In this document: one piece after another, positions 61,890 to 64,000 of the stretch
Layout of the letters: each line of letters begins with the position of its first letter
Numbering within the stretch: the first letter of the stretch is position 1
DNA from: Campylobacter concisus
GTDB lineage: Bacteria > Campylobacterota > Campylobacteria > Campylobacterales > Campylobacteraceae
Direction of reading: 5' to 3'
Length of the DNA stretch: 64,000 nucleotides
NCBI RefSeq assembly: GCF_003048535.1
Contig: NZ_PIRQ01000001.1
Span: 62,001-126,000 of the forward strand
Notes under the pieces: model-generated
What the model was told of the DNA's origin: nothing
The model's input: only the letters and a program-made list of their open reading frames with translations
Database searches by the model: none
Program-made: the position numbers and the translations under genes

Positions 61890-63261
61890 GGCGTTTATAC
61901 TTATAACGGCGGCGTTTTTGGCTGGTTGCTCATTTCGTCCAGATATGCCAAATGTAGATACAAATTTCACATCTACTTACACTTATGAGACAAGCGATAT
62001 AAGGGATCTTTGGTGGAGAGAATTTAACGATGAAAATTTAAATTCTCTAGTAGAAAATGCACTTGAGAAAAATACAAATTTACGTGTTGCTTATTTAAAT
62101 TTAGAGAAAGCAAAGGCAAGCCTTGGTATAGCTGAGGCAGATTTGCTTCCTGGTATAAATTTAAATGTAGGCTACGAAAAAGCAAAAAGTAGCGGTGAAA
62201 CATATACTAAACAACCACAAACTCGTTATAGAAAATCAGATATAAATTTAGGATTAAACTATGAGATTGATCTTTGGGGTAGAGTAAGAAATAATGTAGC
62301 AGTAGCCGAAGAAAGTCTAAATGCAACCAAATTTGACTACGATAGCGCGAGACTAAGTATCAGCTCAAGTGTTGCAAAAAGCTACTTTGCGTTAGTTTCA
62401 TTAAATATGCAAGAAGCTGTGCTAAGAGAGACTCTAAAAACTTATGAAGATACACTAGCGCTTCGCAAAACACAGCTTGATCTTGGAAGCATAAATGAGA
62501 TGACTTATTTGCAAAGCAAGGCAGCAGTAGAAAGCGCTAAGACCAATCTTACTTCTATATTAAATGCAAAGTCAAAGGCTATTACCTCACTAACTATCTT
62601 GACTGGTAAAAGTAATAATGAAATTTTAAATGGAGCTGTTACTAGCTCACAAAATTTACCAGCTTCTCCCGAGATAAGTGCTGGCATTAGTTCTGAAATT
62701 TTGCTAAGAAGAAGCGACGTGGCAAAGGCACTGGCTGATTTAAAAGCTACAAATGCTCTTGTTGGTGTTGCAAGGGCTGAGTATTTTCCAAGCATTTCAC
62801 TGACTGGACTTTTTGGCTTTTCAAGTATTGATTTTGAAAATATCTTTGTTGGAAATGCCAATACATGGAGCATAGGTGGCTCTTTAGCACAGAAAATTTT
62901 TGATTTTGGTAGGATAAAAAATAATGTTGCAGTGGCTAAAACAAATGAACAAATTGCCGCTGTTAATTATGAAGCAGCGGTAAAATCGGCTCTTGGTGAA
63001 GTAAGAGATGCGCTTGTTTCAAGGCAAAATGCAAAAATTTCTTTGGAACAAGTGAAAAATTTGCTAAAATCCCAACAAAGAATTTACTCGCTTGCTAAAG
63101 AGCAATATGATGCTGGCTATATTGGACATTTAGAGCTTCTTGATGCAGAGAGAAATTTGCTTCAAGCAAAATTACAAGATGTCTCAGCTAAGCTTGATGA
63201 GGTCGATAGTGCAGTCGAAGTTTATAGGGCTTTTGGTGGCGGTTTTAAGTTAGAAAAATAA
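61879..63261 (+). CDS. cmeC: CmeC, outer membrane efflux channel lipoprotein
   Basis: 460 residues from ATG at 61879, which overlaps the cmeB stop by 11 bases and gives the signal peptide MKNKAFILITAAFLAGC with lipobox Cys17. An earlier in-frame ATG is inside cmeB and breaks the signal. TolC/OprM-type duplicated helical repeats and the motif ADLLPGINLNVGYE (N-terminal half) with its counterpart AEYFPSISLTGLFGF (C-terminal half) are present. It completes the tripartite pump. Confidence 0.95.
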   Translation: MKNKAFILITAAFLAGCSFRPDMPNVDTNFTSTYTYETSDIRDLWWREFNDENLNSLVENALEKNTNLRVAYLNLEKAKASLGIAEADLLPGINLNVGYEKAKSSGETYTKQPQTRYRKSDINLGLNYEIDLWGRVRNNVAVAEESLNATKFDYDSARLSISSSVAKSYFALVSLNMQEAVLRETLKTYEDTLALRKTQLDLGSINEMTYLQSKAAVESAKTNLTSILNAKSKAITSLTILTGKSNNEILNGAVTSSQNLPASPEISAGISSEILLRRSDVAKALADLKATNALVGVARAEYFPSISLTGLFGFSSIDFENIFVGNANTWSIGGSLAQKIFDFGRIKNNVAVAKTNEQIAAVNYEAAVKSALGEVRDALVSRQNAKISLEQVKNLLKSQQRIYSLAKEQYDAGYIGHLELLDAERNLLQAKLQDVSAKLDEVDSAVEVYRAFGGGFKLEK

Positions 63262-63277
63262 TTAAAAAGGAGAGAAA

Positions 63278-63505
63278 TTGGGAACTAAGATATTAAATTT
63301 CTTGTTTTCTTGGGGTTTTTTCGTTTTTGCTATCGCTCTTGGCGTAGCATTATGGTTTGCGATAAATTACGTTGATACATTTAGGCTTGAGTCAAGCTTT
63401 TATGATATCGGTGAGATATTTATGATGGCGGCTGTTTTTTGTATCGCCTTTTATGTGATCGCAGCGATATTTGTTATTCCTATTAGAGCGATCAAAAAAT
63501 CTTAA
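63278..63505 (+). CDS. Small membrane protein downstream of cmeC
   Basis: 75 residues starting at TTG with a good RBS (AAAGGAGAG, 4-5 bases upstream). Two hydrophobic helices (about 7-29 and 44-68) are separated by a polar loop with YVDTFRLESSF, and a basic end (RAIKKS) places the tail in the cytoplasm. No family recognised. Being 16 bases after cmeC it is probably part of the efflux operon. Confidence 0.7.
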   Translation: MGTKILNFLFSWGFFVFAIALGVALWFAINYVDTFRLESSFYDIGEIFMMAAVFCIAFYVIAAIFVIPIRAIKKS

Positions 63506-63507
63506 TC

Positions 63508-63538
63508 TTTCATCTAGGGACGAAATCCTTAGATGAAA
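63508..63538 (+). terminator. Terminator-like hairpin after the cme operon
   Basis: Arms TTTCATCTAGG (63508-63518) and CCTTAGATGAAA (63527-63538) pair over 11 bp with one bulge. It begins 3 bases after the small gene's stop and is followed by TTCTTGACTT, a moderate T-rich tail. Confidence 0.6.
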
Positions 63539-63598
63539 TTCTTGACTTCATTATGCAAAATTCTTAGATTTTTGATTATTTATTTTAAAAATTTATTT

Positions 63599-64000
63599 AT
63601 GAAATTTACCGCATTTATATTACTACTTCTAACAAGTATATTTTTAATAGCTTGCTCAGCTAATCAAGCAAATAAAAAGATAAGTAACTCTGAACTAGAA
63701 AACTTAGCTAAACAATATGGTGGAGTATATATATTTAATCAAAAATTTGTTGATGAGATAGAGAGAAGAGAAAAAGAGAGAAGCGATTATATGGACGATT
63801 TCTTTAAAAATAACAAAGGAAATTTTAAAAGATCTGACCTAGAAATCATGGATCAAAAACTCCCTCAAGCCCTCTCAAATGGTAAAAAATATTATACTAG
63901 TTGGATAGATTATGAAAGAGATACCGGTAAAAAAGCAGAAGTACCAGAAATTTATATAAATAAAATAAAAGAATTTATGGGCGAAAGCAACTATGATAAA
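63599..64000 (+). CDS. Putative lipoprotein (partial, runs off window)
   Basis: 134 codons up to the window edge without a stop. The signal peptide MKFTAFILLLLTSIFLIAC has a lipobox with Cys19. The mature part is charged and helical (EIERREKERSDYMDDFFKNN). No domain recognised. There is no strong RBS; the start is chosen because the previous frame has a stop a few codons upstream. Confidence 0.7.
   Translation, partial: MKFTAFILLLLTSIFLIACSANQANKKISNSELENLAKQYGGVYIFNQKFVDEIERREKERSDYMDDFFKNNKGNFKRSDLEIMDQKLPQALSNGKKYYTSWIDYERDTGKKAEVPEIYINKIKEFMGESNYDK

Overview
The window is a low-GC, gene-dense chromosome segment of an epsilonproteobacterium, most likely a Campylobacter (inference; the C. 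concisus group would fit). The basis is gene order. fliI-folE / tig-clpP-def, a nuo operon in which nuoE and nuoF are replaced by two unrelated genes and which is followed by pflA, and rpsU / ccoG-cmeR-cmeABC are all arranged as in Campylobacter. Long tRNA runs and heavily overlapping genes agree with this.

Layout. 1-1774 (minus): fliI (cut by the window edge) and folE. 1912-6266 (plus): tig, clpP, a degenerate GGDEF protein, def and the first 291 codons of a comM/yifB-type AAA+ gene. 6267-23207: a Tn7-like transposon of about 16.9 kb. 23208-26450 (plus): the rest of comM, then nnr, purN and a terC-family gene, so one housekeeping operon has been split. 26875-28074: eleven tRNA genes in three blocks. 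28613-44419 (minus): pflA and the complex I operon nuoN to nuoA. 44525-54418 (minus): an ABC exporter, a radical SAM HemN-like gene, a low-GC unknown membrane protein, a DUF2314-ankyrin protein, yajQ, a dehydrogenase, a glutathionylspermidine-synthase-like gene and a UPF0323 lipoprotein. 54415-55363 (minus): a helix-turn-helix protein and rpsU. 55502-63505 (plus): ccoG, cmeR and the cmeABC efflux operon. A lipoprotein gene runs off the right edge.

The transposon is the most unusual part. Its ends begin TGT and carry repeated 17-bp TnsB-type sites. tnsA, tnsB, tnsC and a short tniQ lie inward of the right end on the minus strand. A 573-residue protein near the opposite end looks like TnsE, the plasmid/replication-fork targeting subunit of Tn7, so targeting appears divided between the two ends. 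The cargo is a NACHT NTPase with a nuclease-like N-terminus (probable anti-phage defence), a pentapeptide-repeat protein, a possible 47-codon small protein, and a six-gene uptake operon. That operon holds a TonB-type outer-membrane barrel with no plug domain, a Tat-exported binding protein, a FecBCDE-type transporter and a methyltransferase. The insertion shows no 5-bp target duplication, and about 25-30 codons of comM around Walker B are missing at the junction. The gene is therefore not merely interrupted but has lost sequence.

All assignments were made by reading the sequence, without database searches. Family names rest on visible motifs, length and gene order. The least certain are TnsE, the substrate of the uptake operon, and all promoter and operator sites.
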